Shown here: one piece after another, positions 53,763 to 63,846 of the stretch
How positions within the stretch are numbered: the first letter of the stretch is position 1
Layout: every line of letters begins with the position of its first letter
From: Acidobacteriaceae bacterium
GTDB taxonomy: Bacteria; Acidobacteriota; Terriglobia; Terriglobales; Acidobacteriaceae
Assembly: GCA_003134855.1 (NCBI GenBank)
Contig: PLCS01000008.1
Location: forward strand, 434,001-498,000
Length of the DNA: 64,000 nucleotides
Direction of reading: 5' to 3'
Position numbers and translations under genes: made by a program
The notes under the pieces: generated by a model
The model's input: the letters and a program-made list of their open reading frames with translations, nothing else
Told to the model about the DNA's origin: nothing
The model's database searches: none

Positions 53763-56258
53763 TTACTCTGTTCTCAATGCAAGAATGGGGTCGATGGAAG
53801 CGGCGCGGCGCGCGGGCAGCAGGCACGCGAAAAACGCCACCAATAGGAACAGGCCCGCACTGCCGGCATAGGTGAATGTGTCGCTTCCTGTCACACCGAA
53901 AAGACTGCTTTGCAAAAGCCGCCCGACTCCCCAAGCACCAGCCAATCCAACGGCGATCCCTGGCAGTACAAGCCTGAATCCTCGCCACAAGACTCCTTGC
54001 AGAATTCTCGCTCTGGACGCGCCGAGCGCCATGCGTATCCCCATCTCGCGTGCGCGGCGGCCCACGGCGAATGCGAGCACTCCGTAGATGCCCACCAGGG
54101 CCAGCAGTAGAGCGGTTCCGGAAAAGAATGTGAAAAGGTTCATGTTGAAACGGCGGCCGGAAAGGGTATCGGTAATGCGGGTAGTCATAGGCAGCACATC
54201 GGTGATCGGCTGATCCCCGATGGTGGGCCGAAGGATGGTGCGCACCGATGCAATAAGGCTCTTCGGATCGTTGCGTGTGCGCATGACCAGGAACATGTCC
54301 CCAGGCACCGGAAACTGGTGCAGCGACAAGTAGAATTCGGAGCTCTCACCGCGATCCAGCCCATCTTGAGTCGTATTGCCCACGACACCGACGATCTGTA
54401 TCACGGGACGCGGAACATTCGCAGGCACCAGGACACGGAACCGCTTGCCGATGGGGTCTTCACCGGGCCAGTACTGGGCGGCCATGCGCTGGCTGATGAC
54501 TCCATCAAGCGGCAGGTCTTTGAAGCTGGCGAAAAAGTCTAGTGAGTTAACTTCGACGCCAAGGGGCAGTACGGGTTGCGGCTCCTTTCCGTTCAGCAAC
54601 CGGCCTCGCACGAGGGGAATGCCCATGGTGCGGAAATAGTCAGCGGTCACAAAATTATAGCTAGCCCACGGGGCTTGATTAAGCACTGGCTCGGACCGCC
54701 CTTCAGGATAGAAGCGCAAGGTGGAGGTCGTTCCGCTAAATGGAAGCGACGAGATGACGGCACACGCCTCCACTTCGGGACGGCTGCCAACAGCCTCGAT
54801 AATCCGTTCCTGATAGGCAGCGAAACTGAAGGGACTTTTCCTGAATTGCTCCTGGGGCGGCGTGGCCACTCTCAGCGAGAGGACGTGCTCCGGCTGGAAC
54901 CCGGGGTCGACTTGCGCAAGCCGCCCGAGGCTGCGGATCAGCAGACCTGCGCCCACAAGAAGCGTAAACGCGAGGGCTACCTGGCTCACGACCAAAAGAT
55001 CGGCAACGTGTAAATTGCCCCCCGGCGTACGAACAATATGCTCTGAGCTTTTCAGGGTATCGCTGGGATTGGCGTGGGACAACTGCCAGGCCGGGGCAAA
55101 CCCGAAGCCGATGCCCGTGGCAAAGGTGAGGCAGACAGTGAACAAAAGTACTAGCAAGTCGGGACCGCCGCCGGCACCGGCCAGTTGCTGCACTCCGAAA
55201 GGTACTAGACGGAAAACGAAGGCGTATATCCATAGGCCGAACAGCCCCCCCACCGCTCCTCCGCCGATGGCCAGCAGTAGACTCTCGGCCAGCAATTGGC
55301 GCATAAGTTGGGGACGCGACGCACCAAGACTCGCCCGAATAGCCATCTCGCGCCGACGTCCTACTGAGCGGGCCAAGAGCATGTTAGCCAGATTGACGCA
55401 AGCGATCAGCAATATGGCGCCTACTGCGCCGAGCAGCAGGAAGAGTTGCGCGCGCGCCGGACCCGCGAGGCGTTCGCGCAGGGGCATGATGTTCGTCACG
55501 ATGCCGGCGTCTTCGGGGTACTGCGCTTGGAGTCGTCGTGCGATCGTGTCCATCTGCATTCGTGCAGCTTCCAGCGTCACGCCGGACTTCAATCGGCCGA
55601 CAACGAATGCGGCATTGCGATTAATCCGATTGGTCATGACGATATCTTCTGCATACGGCGCCAGGGGCAGGTACACATCAGCCGGTTGAATGAATCTGAA
55701 ATCCGCAGGCAGAATGCCAGCCACGATGACCGATCGTCCCTGTAATGAGATCGCGCGGCCTACCAAGTCCGGATCTGCGGCAAAGTAGTTCTGCCAAGCG
55801 GCGTAAGAAATCCAGGCAACCGGGGCGGCTCCGGCCTGGTCGTCATTACCGATCATGTCCCGGCCCTGAGCGATATGCACGCCCAGGGTGGCAAAGAAGC
55901 CATGTGAAACCATCAGGGTAGGGATCTGCTCCACGCCATTCGCGGTCTTCAGTTTCCAGTTTTCGGAGTGGTAGATGGACAGCTCTGAGAAGACATTCTG
56001 CTGGGCGCGCCAGTCAAGAAAGTTCAGATAGGAGACCGTGCTGTCGTGAGAGGTGACGCTGTTTCGCTCCGTGAGCCATAGCAACCGGTCGGAATCTGGA
56101 TAAGGCAGCGCGCGCAGGAATGTGGTGTTCACCACATTGAAGATGGCCGTATTGGCGCCAATACCCAACGCCAGCGTAATGACCGCGGTCAACGTGAATC
56201 CCGGCGACTTGCGCAACTGGCGCAGCGCGTAACGAATGTCCCGAAACAGCGTGTTCAT
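53763..56258 (-). CDS. ADOP-family permease (MacB/FtsX type)
   Basis: An 831-residue membrane protein with the ADOP N-terminus MNTLFRDIRYALRQLRKSPG FTL and a first helix LALGIGANTAIF, a MacB-type periplasmic domain, and three later FtsX helices. It ends LPARRAASIDPILALRTE. The ATG at 56258 has GAGGAG upstream. The ADOP family is an acidobacterial expansion, often without its own ATPase; here a LolD-type ATPase gene follows. Substrate unknown. Confidence 0.93.
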   Translation of the reverse strand: MNTLFRDIRYALRQLRKSPGFTLTAVITLALGIGANTAIFNVVNTTFLRALPYPDSDRLLWLTERNSVTSHDSTVSYLNFLDWRAQQNVFSELSIYHSENWKLKTANGVEQIPTLMVSHGFFATLGVHIAQGRDMIGNDDQAGAAPVAWISYAAWQNYFAADPDLVGRAISLQGRSVIVAGILPADFRFIQPADVYLPLAPYAEDIVMTNRINRNAAFVVGRLKSGVTLEAARMQMDTIARRLQAQYPEDAGIVTNIMPLRERLAGPARAQLFLLLGAVGAILLIACVNLANMLLARSVGRRREMAIRASLGASRPQLMRQLLAESLLLAIGGGAVGGLFGLWIYAFVFRLVPFGVQQLAGAGGGPDLLVLLFTVCLTFATGIGFGFAPAWQLSHANPSDTLKSSEHIVRTPGGNLHVADLLVVSQVALAFTLLVGAGLLIRSLGRLAQVDPGFQPEHVLSLRVATPPQEQFRKSPFSFAAYQERIIEAVGSRPEVEACAVISSLPFSGTTSTLRFYPEGRSEPVLNQAPWASYNFVTADYFRTMGIPLVRGRLLNGKEPQPVLPLGVEVNSLDFFASFKDLPLDGVISQRMAAQYWPGEDPIGKRFRVLVPANVPRPVIQIVGVVGNTTQDGLDRGESSEFYLSLHQFPVPGDMFLVMRTRNDPKSLIASVRTILRPTIGDQPITDVLPMTTRITDTLSGRRFNMNLFTFFSGTALLLALVGIYGVLAFAVGRRAREMGIRMALGASRARILQGVLWRGFRLVLPGIAVGLAGAWGVGRLLQSSLFGVTGSDTFTYAGSAGLFLLVAFFACLLPARRAASIDPILALRTE

Positions 56259-56284
56259 CGTTCCTTCTCCTCGGCTAATGAGAA

Positions 56285-58807
56285 TCACTCGGCGCGCAGG
56301 GCCTGCATGGGTTCAATGGTTGCGGCGCGGCGCGCTGGCAGCGCGGCAGCCAGCGCTGCCATCGCAACGGTAAAAGTAACTGTTACCGACAATGTAAGCG
56401 GATCAAAAGCGGCGACGCCGTACAACTGGCTCTGGAAAAGCCGGGCCAGGGCAACGATGGAAGGCAGCGCAATCGCCGTGGCGATGGCCGCGATGATGGC
56501 CATCTCGCGAATAATCAGCACCACGACGTTCGACCGTTGCGCGCCCAACGCCAGACGCACGCCGATCTCGCGCGTGCGCTGCTCAGTGGAGTAGGCCAGC
56601 ACCCCGTAGAGGCCGACGGCGGCCAGCAGCATCGCCAGAGCGGAGAAGCCGATGGCGAGAAAGGCCAGCGCGCGTTCATCGGAAGAGCTGCGGTCCACTT
56701 GCTGCTCCATGGTGCGCAGGCTATCGACGACCAGCGTAGAGTCAAGTTGATGTATGGCCTGGCGAATCGCGGCTTCAATTGTCTGGGGCGCTTGCGTGGT
56801 GCGCGCGTAGACCACGACTCCGCCGGGATGCTTTTGCTGCTGATAGGGCCGGTACACCGCGGGGCCAATCTCAGTGCGCAAATCGGCATGTTTGATGTCG
56901 CCGACGACACCGACGATGGTTGTGTCGAATTTTCCGTCGCTGCCGCCACCCTCGACGATGGCGCGGCCCAGCGCATTCTGCGGCGAGCCAAAAAAACGCT
57001 TGGCGAAGGAAAGATTCACAATGGCCGCCTTGGGCTGCCCTTGCGCATCCGCAGCGCTAAACTCTCTGCCCACCAGAAGCGGTTGCCGCAGCGTGGCAAA
57101 GTAGCCGGGAGTGATCCACGGCTCCTCGAAGTTCATTCGTTCGTCTTCCGCCGGCTTGTAGCCCTGCACGGAGAAGTTGGAACTGTTCGTATCGCCGGAA
57201 AGCTCGGGGTCGGTGGTGGCCGTGACATACGCGACGCCGGGAATGCGGCGCACGGATTCAAGAACGCCGGCAACAATTTGTGGAGTGCGGTCTTCACCGT
57301 AGCCGGAGTTGGCGGGATCGAGCGAGAAAGTTGCAAGATGAGTGATGTCGAATCCGACCTGCTGATGGCGCAGATTGTCGAGTGTGCGCACGAAGAGGCC
57401 CGCGCCGCCCAGCAAGATGACACTGAGCGCAATCTGCGCGCCCACGGCCAGCTTGCGGAAGCGTTGAGAATTCTTCGAGGCGGTGCCGGCATTCTGGCGC
57501 AATGCGTTGGCCAGATCGGGTCGCAGGAAGTGGAAGACCGGCGCAGTGCTGAACAGCAGGCTCACCACAACTGAAATCGCCAGCGTGAACAGTAGAACAC
57601 GCGCATCGATGGAAGCTGAGTATGGCTCGCTGCCTGGATCGGCGCTGGTCATCAGGCGAACGAGAGTAGTGGCGACCAGCGGAGCGAGCGCGAGTCCCGC
57701 GGCTGCGCCGGCGATGCCGAACAGCCCGCCTTCGACGAGCAACTGCGAAATGATGCGGCTGCGCTTTGCGCCGAGAGCATAGCGCATTGACATTTCGCGC
57801 GCGCGTCCCGCGGCGCGAAGCAGCAGCAGCGTAGCCACGTTGATGGCGCACATGGCCACCAACAGGCCGGCCATGCTCATGAGGATAATGAGCGGGGTCT
57901 TCAACTCCATGCGGTCCGGCGAAAAGCCGGTCGAGTCGTCATGCACCTTGAGGCGCGCATCGTCGAGGAAGTGCTTTTTGAAATGTTCGGACCGCGATTT
58001 ATAGAGAGTCAATTCATACGCCCGCAGCGAGTGCCACAGCGGTCCAAGGCTTGCCTCGGACTGGGAGATGGATACGCCCGGCTTCAATCGCGCCACCAGC
58101 GTAAGCCAGACGGACTGGTGGTTGTTCAGATCGTCGCGCGGCGCCATCCACGGCATGGCGATCTCGACCATGCTGATGGGGATGAAGAGGCCGGGCTTGT
58201 ATCCACCAATGGCGGAGTCGAAGTTCTCCGGCGCCACGCCGAGGATGGTGAAGGGATGGCCGTTGATGAGCACCGTTTGGCCGATGATATCGCGCGATGC
58301 ACCGAAGCGCGTCTTCCAATAGTCGTAGCTGAGGACTAGCACGGGGTTGGCGTTCTTGGCGGTGTCGTCCTGCGGGGTCATAAGACGGCCCACTGTGGGC
58401 TTCAGTCCTAGCAATTGGAAATAATTGCCGGAGACAACTTCGGCGTCCTTGTTCTCGGCCTGGTTGTGCCAACTCACACCGACACCTGTGCGATCAGCAG
58501 CTAGCATCCCGGAAAAAACCTGATTCTGGTCGCGCAGATCCTTGTACATGGGATAGGAGAAGTAGTTCGTGGTGTCGCCGCCAAAGCTGCTGGCAGAACC
58601 GGAGAAGCCGCCGCTCCACTCGAAGCGCACCAGCTCCCTGGGCCGCTCGACGGGCAGCATACGCAGCAGCACCTGATCGAAGAGCGTGAAGACAGCCGCG
58701 TTGGCGCCGATGCCCAGCGCCAGCGTGACGATCACAGTAAGCGTGAAGGCCGGCGACTTGCGCAACTGGCGGAGCGCGTAGCGAATGTCTTGAAGCAGCG
58801 TGTTCAT
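56285..58807 (-). CDS. ADOP-family permease (MacB/FtsX type)
   Basis: An 840-residue paralogue: N-terminal MNTLLQDIRYALRQLRKSPA, a MacB-type periplasmic domain (for example GAAPENFDSAIGGYKPGLFI or similar), and the ending PARRAATIEPMQALRAE. The stop is 27 bases before the next ADOP start. It differs enough from its neighbours that the array is old rather than a recent duplication. Leader sequence GAGGAGA before the ATG is shared with the other ADOP genes. Confidence 0.93.
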   Translation of the reverse strand: MNTLLQDIRYALRQLRKSPAFTLTVIVTLALGIGANAAVFTLFDQVLLRMLPVERPRELVRFEWSGGFSGSASSFGGDTTNYFSYPMYKDLRDQNQVFSGMLAADRTGVGVSWHNQAENKDAEVVSGNYFQLLGLKPTVGRLMTPQDDTAKNANPVLVLSYDYWKTRFGASRDIIGQTVLINGHPFTILGVAPENFDSAIGGYKPGLFIPISMVEIAMPWMAPRDDLNNHQSVWLTLVARLKPGVSISQSEASLGPLWHSLRAYELTLYKSRSEHFKKHFLDDARLKVHDDSTGFSPDRMELKTPLIILMSMAGLLVAMCAINVATLLLLRAAGRAREMSMRYALGAKRSRIISQLLVEGGLFGIAGAAAGLALAPLVATTLVRLMTSADPGSEPYSASIDARVLLFTLAISVVVSLLFSTAPVFHFLRPDLANALRQNAGTASKNSQRFRKLAVGAQIALSVILLGGAGLFVRTLDNLRHQQVGFDITHLATFSLDPANSGYGEDRTPQIVAGVLESVRRIPGVAYVTATTDPELSGDTNSSNFSVQGYKPAEDERMNFEEPWITPGYFATLRQPLLVGREFSAADAQGQPKAAIVNLSFAKRFFGSPQNALGRAIVEGGGSDGKFDTTIVGVVGDIKHADLRTEIGPAVYRPYQQQKHPGGVVVYARTTQAPQTIEAAIRQAIHQLDSTLVVDSLRTMEQQVDRSSSDERALAFLAIGFSALAMLLAAVGLYGVLAYSTEQRTREIGVRLALGAQRSNVVVLIIREMAIIAAIATAIALPSIVALARLFQSQLYGVAAFDPLTLSVTVTFTVAMAALAAALPARRAATIEPMQALRAE

Positions 58808-58835
58808 TCCTCTTCTCCTCGAAGGTGTGAATGCT

Positions 58836-61301
58836 CTATTCAGAGCGCAGGGCTTGCATGGGTTCAATGGAAGCGGCGCGGCGCGCGGGGATCAGGGCCG
58901 CACACCCGGAGACCAGGATCATCACGGCAATCGCCAGAACAAAGCTCACGGGGTCCAATGGAGACATCTGGTAAAGCATGGATTTGAGCGGACGCACAGC
59001 GAGCAGCGTGAGCGGAATGCCCGCGGCGAGTCCGGCCACGAGCACCCACAGGCTTTCGCGCATCACCATCGCCAGCACCTGAGCGCGGCTTGCGCCCAGC
59101 GCCATGCGTATGCCGATCTCGGTGGTGCGGCGGCTGACGCGGAAGGAGTGCGAGCCGTAGAGGCCGGTAGCGACGAGCAGCGCCGCCAGCACGCCAAAGA
59201 ATCCGCCCATGGCGGCGAACATTCGCTGCTGCGCATACGACTTATCGAATTGCTCCTGCTGGGTCATAGGCTTTTCGATGGGCACGTTGGGATAGAGCGC
59301 GGCGACTGCCTTGCGCACTTCGGGCAGCATTCCCATCGCGTCGCCGCGCGTGCGCACTTCGATGCTCATGGGGCCAAGTTCAGGGAACTGCAAACAGGCA
59401 AAGTAGGCCATCGGCATCGGCTCCTCGTCCACTGAGGTGTACTTGCTGTCGCGCACCACGCCAACAATGTCGAGCCGGAATTTGCTGTTGCCCAGGTAGT
59501 GGCCCAGCGGATTGGCGCCACCAAGATATTTCTTCACGAAGGTCTCATTGACTAGAGCAACTAAATGCGTGCCTTGCGCGTCGGATTCCGCGATGTCGCG
59601 TCCCGCAACGATAGGCACGCCCATCGTATGAGCAAATCCTGGACCGACATTGTTCGAACGCAACGTATCGCCACGCTTCCTGACGCTATCCAATTCAAAA
59701 TCTTCATTGTTGTTGGACCATCCGGAGCCAGGACGCATTCCGGCTATCGTGACGGACTCCACGCCGGGAAGCTGACGCAGGCGATCGAGCAGTGAGCGAT
59801 AAAAGACGTGCGTATCGGCCTGCCCCTGCGGGGAGACATTGAAGACCAGTAAGCCCTCGGCCTGTATGCCGAGATTCTGCGTCGCATAGTTGCGCAGCGT
59901 GCGCAGCAGCAGGCCGGCGGCCATCAGCAGCACAAGACAGATTGCCATCTGACCTGCCAGCACGATCCGCCCGCCCACAACACGATTCCGGTTGGTCGTC
60001 AGTTGCGCGGCGCTCGACCGCAGTACGCCGGCCACCGGCGCGCGCATTGCGCTCCACAAAGGAATGAGGCCGAAGACCAGCGCGGCCAGCGCCGAGACGA
60101 GCAGAGTAAAGAGCAGCACGCTGCGATCCGGGCTGAGTCCCGTCTCGATGCCTGACCATGTGGCAAGCATGCGCGTGGCCGAGAGCGCGAAGAGCCAGCC
60201 CACAGCCGCGCCCGCGCTCACCAGCAGCAAACTCTCGCAGAGCAACTGGCGAAAGATTCTTGACTTGCCCGCGCCAATCGCCAGACGCAGGCTGAACTCC
60301 CGCTGCCGCACCGCGTTGCGCGCCTGCACCATCATGGCCACATTGGTGCAGGCAATCAGCAGCACCAGGGCGACCAGGCTCATGAGAATCCGCAGCGGCA
60401 CGCGATTCTGATCGTTATAGCCGCCGACGCCGCGAGCGGGCACAAACTCCAGCAGCGGTTTCCACTGCTTGGGATCGACAGAGCCGAGCGTCTGCTTGAC
60501 GACCTCGGCATAACTGCCGGTGATCGCCTGCTGCGCCTGCATCGGCGTAACTCCTGGCCTCAGCCGCGCCATCATGCGCAGACACCACCATTGCGGAGAA
60601 CCGTAGAGCGTGCCGTTGACGGCAGGCCCACCCCATGCGTTCAGTTCCGGGCGATTTTGCAGGGGAATCCAGAAGTCGGTGGAAGTGGCTGGTTCGATGC
60701 CCTTGAATCCGTGCGCCGCAACGCCCACTACCGTCATGGGGATGCTCTTGATGTAGAGCGTTTGCCCCACCACGGACGGATCGCGCGCATAGCTCCGCGT
60801 CCAGTAGTCGTAGCTGAGCACTACCAGCGGCGCGTGGTTCTTTTCGTCTTGCAGGCTGAAGCCGCGGCCACGTTCCAGCCGCGCTCCCACGCCAGAGAAG
60901 AAGTTGCCGCTTACCTCTTCGCCGCTGGCCTCTTCCGGCAACTCTGCATGGCGCACGGCAATGCTGCCGGTGTAACTCAGAGGGACATAGGCAATTAACT
61001 CCTCGAAGACATCTCCGCGCTGGCGCAACGCCTCGAAGACCGGTTCGGAAAACGAAGTGTCCCAGGCTCCAGATTGGCCACCTCCCGGCGGCGGGTGCTG
61101 GCCATTGGGCATTCGGACGTAGGAGAGACCCTCTGGGCGGCTCACCGGCAGCAACTGCATCAGAATCGCGTTCATCACGCTGAAAACGGCGGTGTTCGCG
61201 CCAATGCCCAGCGCCAGCATCAGCACTACGGTGAGCGTGAATCCAGGCGACTTGCGTAATTGCCGCAGCGCGTAGCGAAGGTCTTGAGGCAGCGAGTTCA
61301 T
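58836..61301 (-). CDS. ADOP-family permease (MacB/FtsX type)
   Basis: An 821-residue paralogue beginning MNSLPQDLRYALRQLRKSPG with first helix LALGIGANTAVF, and ending PARRAASIEPMQALRSE. The ATG at 61301 follows GAGGAGAAAGAAC, the same leader as the other ADOP genes. The downstream gene starts 29 bases after its stop. Substrate unknown. Confidence 0.93.
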   Translation of the reverse strand: MNSLPQDLRYALRQLRKSPGFTLTVVLMLALGIGANTAVFSVMNAILMQLLPVSRPEGLSYVRMPNGQHPPPGGGQSGAWDTSFSEPVFEALRQRGDVFEELIAYVPLSYTGSIAVRHAELPEEASGEEVSGNFFSGVGARLERGRGFSLQDEKNHAPLVVLSYDYWTRSYARDPSVVGQTLYIKSIPMTVVGVAAHGFKGIEPATSTDFWIPLQNRPELNAWGGPAVNGTLYGSPQWWCLRMMARLRPGVTPMQAQQAITGSYAEVVKQTLGSVDPKQWKPLLEFVPARGVGGYNDQNRVPLRILMSLVALVLLIACTNVAMMVQARNAVRQREFSLRLAIGAGKSRIFRQLLCESLLLVSAGAAVGWLFALSATRMLATWSGIETGLSPDRSVLLFTLLVSALAALVFGLIPLWSAMRAPVAGVLRSSAAQLTTNRNRVVGGRIVLAGQMAICLVLLMAAGLLLRTLRNYATQNLGIQAEGLLVFNVSPQGQADTHVFYRSLLDRLRQLPGVESVTIAGMRPGSGWSNNNEDFELDSVRKRGDTLRSNNVGPGFAHTMGVPIVAGRDIAESDAQGTHLVALVNETFVKKYLGGANPLGHYLGNSKFRLDIVGVVRDSKYTSVDEEPMPMAYFACLQFPELGPMSIEVRTRGDAMGMLPEVRKAVAALYPNVPIEKPMTQQEQFDKSYAQQRMFAAMGGFFGVLAALLVATGLYGSHSFRVSRRTTEIGIRMALGASRAQVLAMVMRESLWVLVAGLAAGIPLTLLAVRPLKSMLYQMSPLDPVSFVLAIAVMILVSGCAALIPARRAASIEPMQALRSE

Positions 61302-61327
61302 TGTTCTTTCTCCTCGACAGTTGAGAA

Positions 61328-63817
61328 TCACTCGGCGCGCAGCGCCTGCATGGGTTCGATGGAAGCGGCACGGCGGGCGGGAATGTAGCTGGCCAAAAGA
61401 GCCACTCCGGCCAGCAGCAGCGAGACACCGCCAAAGGTCAGCAGGTCGGTGGCCTTGACGCCGTAAAGCACGCTGGACAGGACACGCGTGATCGCGAAGG
61501 CGGCTGCCAGTCCCAGGCCGAGACCGATGAGAACCAGCCGGAAACCTTGCCAGATTAGGATGGTCAGCACATTACGGGGCTTGGCGCCGAGCGCCATGCG
61601 AATGCCGATCTCATGGGTGCGCCGTTTCACCGATTGAGAGACCAATCCGTAGAGGCCGAGGGTGGCGAGGAAGAGCGCAATGAGGCCTTGCCCGCCCGCG
61701 ATGATGGTGCCCATGCGCATCGGAGCCATGCCCATCGGACTGCTGATGACCTGCTGGTCGAGAGTGCGAATGTTGTAGACCGGCATATCGGGGTCGAGTT
61801 GGGCGACGGCTTGCTTCACGGACGCGGTGATTTGCAGCGGGTCCACTCCGGTGCGCACAACGATGGTGGCGATGTGCTGGAAATGCTGCGCCAGTGGGTA
61901 AAAGATCAGCGGCCGATTCGTATCGGTCATCGCATAGTAGCGCATCTCGCCGACGACGCCGACGACCTGCATCGCGTCTCCCTGGAGCACCAGGCGCTTC
62001 CCGACAGCATCGCCGTTGGACCACAACTGCTGGGCAAGCGTTAGATTGATAATGACCACGCGCGGCGCGGCCTCATCGTCGTGCGTGGTAAAATCGCGGC
62101 CCGCGACGACCCGCGTGCCCAGGGTTTGAAGAAAGGCATGATCGACTGACATGCAAGGAACCATCAGAAACTTCTGGATCTCGGTTGGCGCTTGACCCTC
62201 AGGCCAAACGCCGGCGCGCTGACCGCCTCCAACATCGAAGGGCAGATGCGAGGCGAGGCTGGCGCTGGTGACGCCGGGCAGGGCGCGGAGCTTATCGAGC
62301 AACTGCGTTTGAAATTGCCGGCTGCGCTCATCGCTGTAGCGTTGCAATGAAGGATCGATCGAAGCGAGAAAGATGTGGTCCGGGCGAAAGCCGAGATTGA
62401 TCTGCGCGAGTTTTTGTACGCTGCGCGCGGCCAGCCCGGCGCAGATCAGCACTAAGCACGAGATGGCCACCTGGCCGATGACCAGCAGACTGCGCAGCCG
62501 ATGGCGATTGGAGGCGATAGTTGGAGCGTTCTTCAGCAAAGGTAAAATCTCCAGCCGGGTCGCTTTCCATGCGGGCAGCAGTCCGGCAAGAATGCCGGCA
62601 GCCAGCGACGCAACAAAGGTGAAGACAAACAAGCGCCAATCCGTGCCGGTGTTGGCCGGGGGCGCCATGTCGCCGGGAACGACCATCTTGCCGAGCAATG
62701 GTGTGACGGCGATGGCGGCCATTGCGCCGATGGCTCCGGCAGCGAGAGCCAGCAGCGTGCTCTCGGCGAGCAACTGGCGCAGCAGCCGCCAGCGTGTGGC
62801 GCCCAGAGCGCCGCGAATCGCCACTTCCCGCTCGCGATCGGCGGCGCGCGCATAGAGCAGATTGGCTATATTCGCCACCGTAATCGCCAGCACCAGCAGC
62901 GCCAAAATCATCAGAGCGCCGGCAACCAGCGGCAGGAAGTTGGCCACGAAGGGCGTGGGCCGGCTCATCGATTCGCGGATCACAGCGGCCGAGGCGCCCT
63001 GCGGGTGATACGGGCCGTAATCCTTCATCAGGCGCGCCATCACAAGAGCAGCCGCTGCGCGAGCTTGCTCCAAGCTTGCGCCCTGCTGCAAGCGGCCCAT
63101 CATGAAGATCGATGTGTAGCCTCGATTAGTGAAGACTTCGTTGCCTCCGGGATTCATCAGCGGCAGCATCGAAATCGGCACGAATCCGCTCAGCGCCGTG
63201 CCCCAGGACGCGCCCACAAACTTGGGCTGCGTCACGCCCACCACGGTAAAGGGCAGGCCGTTGATCTTCACCAGTTGGCCGATGATATGCGGGTCGGCGG
63301 CAAAGCGATTCTTCCATGTATCGTAGGTGAGAACAATGATGGCATCCGCGCCCGCCGTGCGGCCCTCATTGGGCAGGAAGAGCCGCCCCATCATCGGCTG
63401 CGCGCCCAGCACCGTAAAGTAGTTGCCGCTGACCACGTGCACATAGGCTCTTTCGGCTGCCTCGCCCTGGCGGCTCATCTGGACTGCCGATTCCAGATAG
63501 GACATGATTCCGGAAAAAGCCTTCGCCATCTCTGGAAAATCATGGCTGCCTCCCTCGGCAGAGCGCTGAAAGTCCAGAAAGTCCGGATACGAAAAAGGAA
63601 ACATAAACGGCATCTGAGTGGTCCTCTGCGCGATCACCACCAGCCGTCCAGGATCCGCTGCCGGCAGTGGCCGCAGAAACAGGTCGTTAATCATAAAAAA
63701 GATGGTGGCGTTGACGGTCAGTCCCAGCGCCAGCGTGATGATGGCAACAGCCGTAAAGCCGGGGCTCTTGCGCAACTTACGAAATGCGAAGCGAAGGTCA
63801 TGAAGCAGCGTGTTCAT
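61328..63817 (-). CDS. ADOP-family permease (MacB/FtsX type)
   Basis: An 829-residue paralogue with a slightly different N-terminus, MNTLLHDLRFAFRKLRKSPG, and first helix LALGLTVNATIF; it ends PARRAASIEPMQALRAE. The GAGGAGAAAGAACG leader is present before the ATG. Like its neighbours it has no ATPase domain of its own. Confidence 0.93.
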   Translation of the reverse strand: MNTLLHDLRFAFRKLRKSPGFTAVAIITLALGLTVNATIFFMINDLFLRPLPAADPGRLVVIAQRTTQMPFMFPFSYPDFLDFQRSAEGGSHDFPEMAKAFSGIMSYLESAVQMSRQGEAAERAYVHVVSGNYFTVLGAQPMMGRLFLPNEGRTAGADAIIVLTYDTWKNRFAADPHIIGQLVKINGLPFTVVGVTQPKFVGASWGTALSGFVPISMLPLMNPGGNEVFTNRGYTSIFMMGRLQQGASLEQARAAAALVMARLMKDYGPYHPQGASAAVIRESMSRPTPFVANFLPLVAGALMILALLVLAITVANIANLLYARAADREREVAIRGALGATRWRLLRQLLAESTLLALAAGAIGAMAAIAVTPLLGKMVVPGDMAPPANTGTDWRLFVFTFVASLAAGILAGLLPAWKATRLEILPLLKNAPTIASNRHRLRSLLVIGQVAISCLVLICAGLAARSVQKLAQINLGFRPDHIFLASIDPSLQRYSDERSRQFQTQLLDKLRALPGVTSASLASHLPFDVGGGQRAGVWPEGQAPTEIQKFLMVPCMSVDHAFLQTLGTRVVAGRDFTTHDDEAAPRVVIINLTLAQQLWSNGDAVGKRLVLQGDAMQVVGVVGEMRYYAMTDTNRPLIFYPLAQHFQHIATIVVRTGVDPLQITASVKQAVAQLDPDMPVYNIRTLDQQVISSPMGMAPMRMGTIIAGGQGLIALFLATLGLYGLVSQSVKRRTHEIGIRMALGAKPRNVLTILIWQGFRLVLIGLGLGLAAAFAITRVLSSVLYGVKATDLLTFGGVSLLLAGVALLASYIPARRAASIEPMQALRAE

Positions 63818-63846
63818 CGTTCTTTCTCCTCGAAGGTGCGAATACT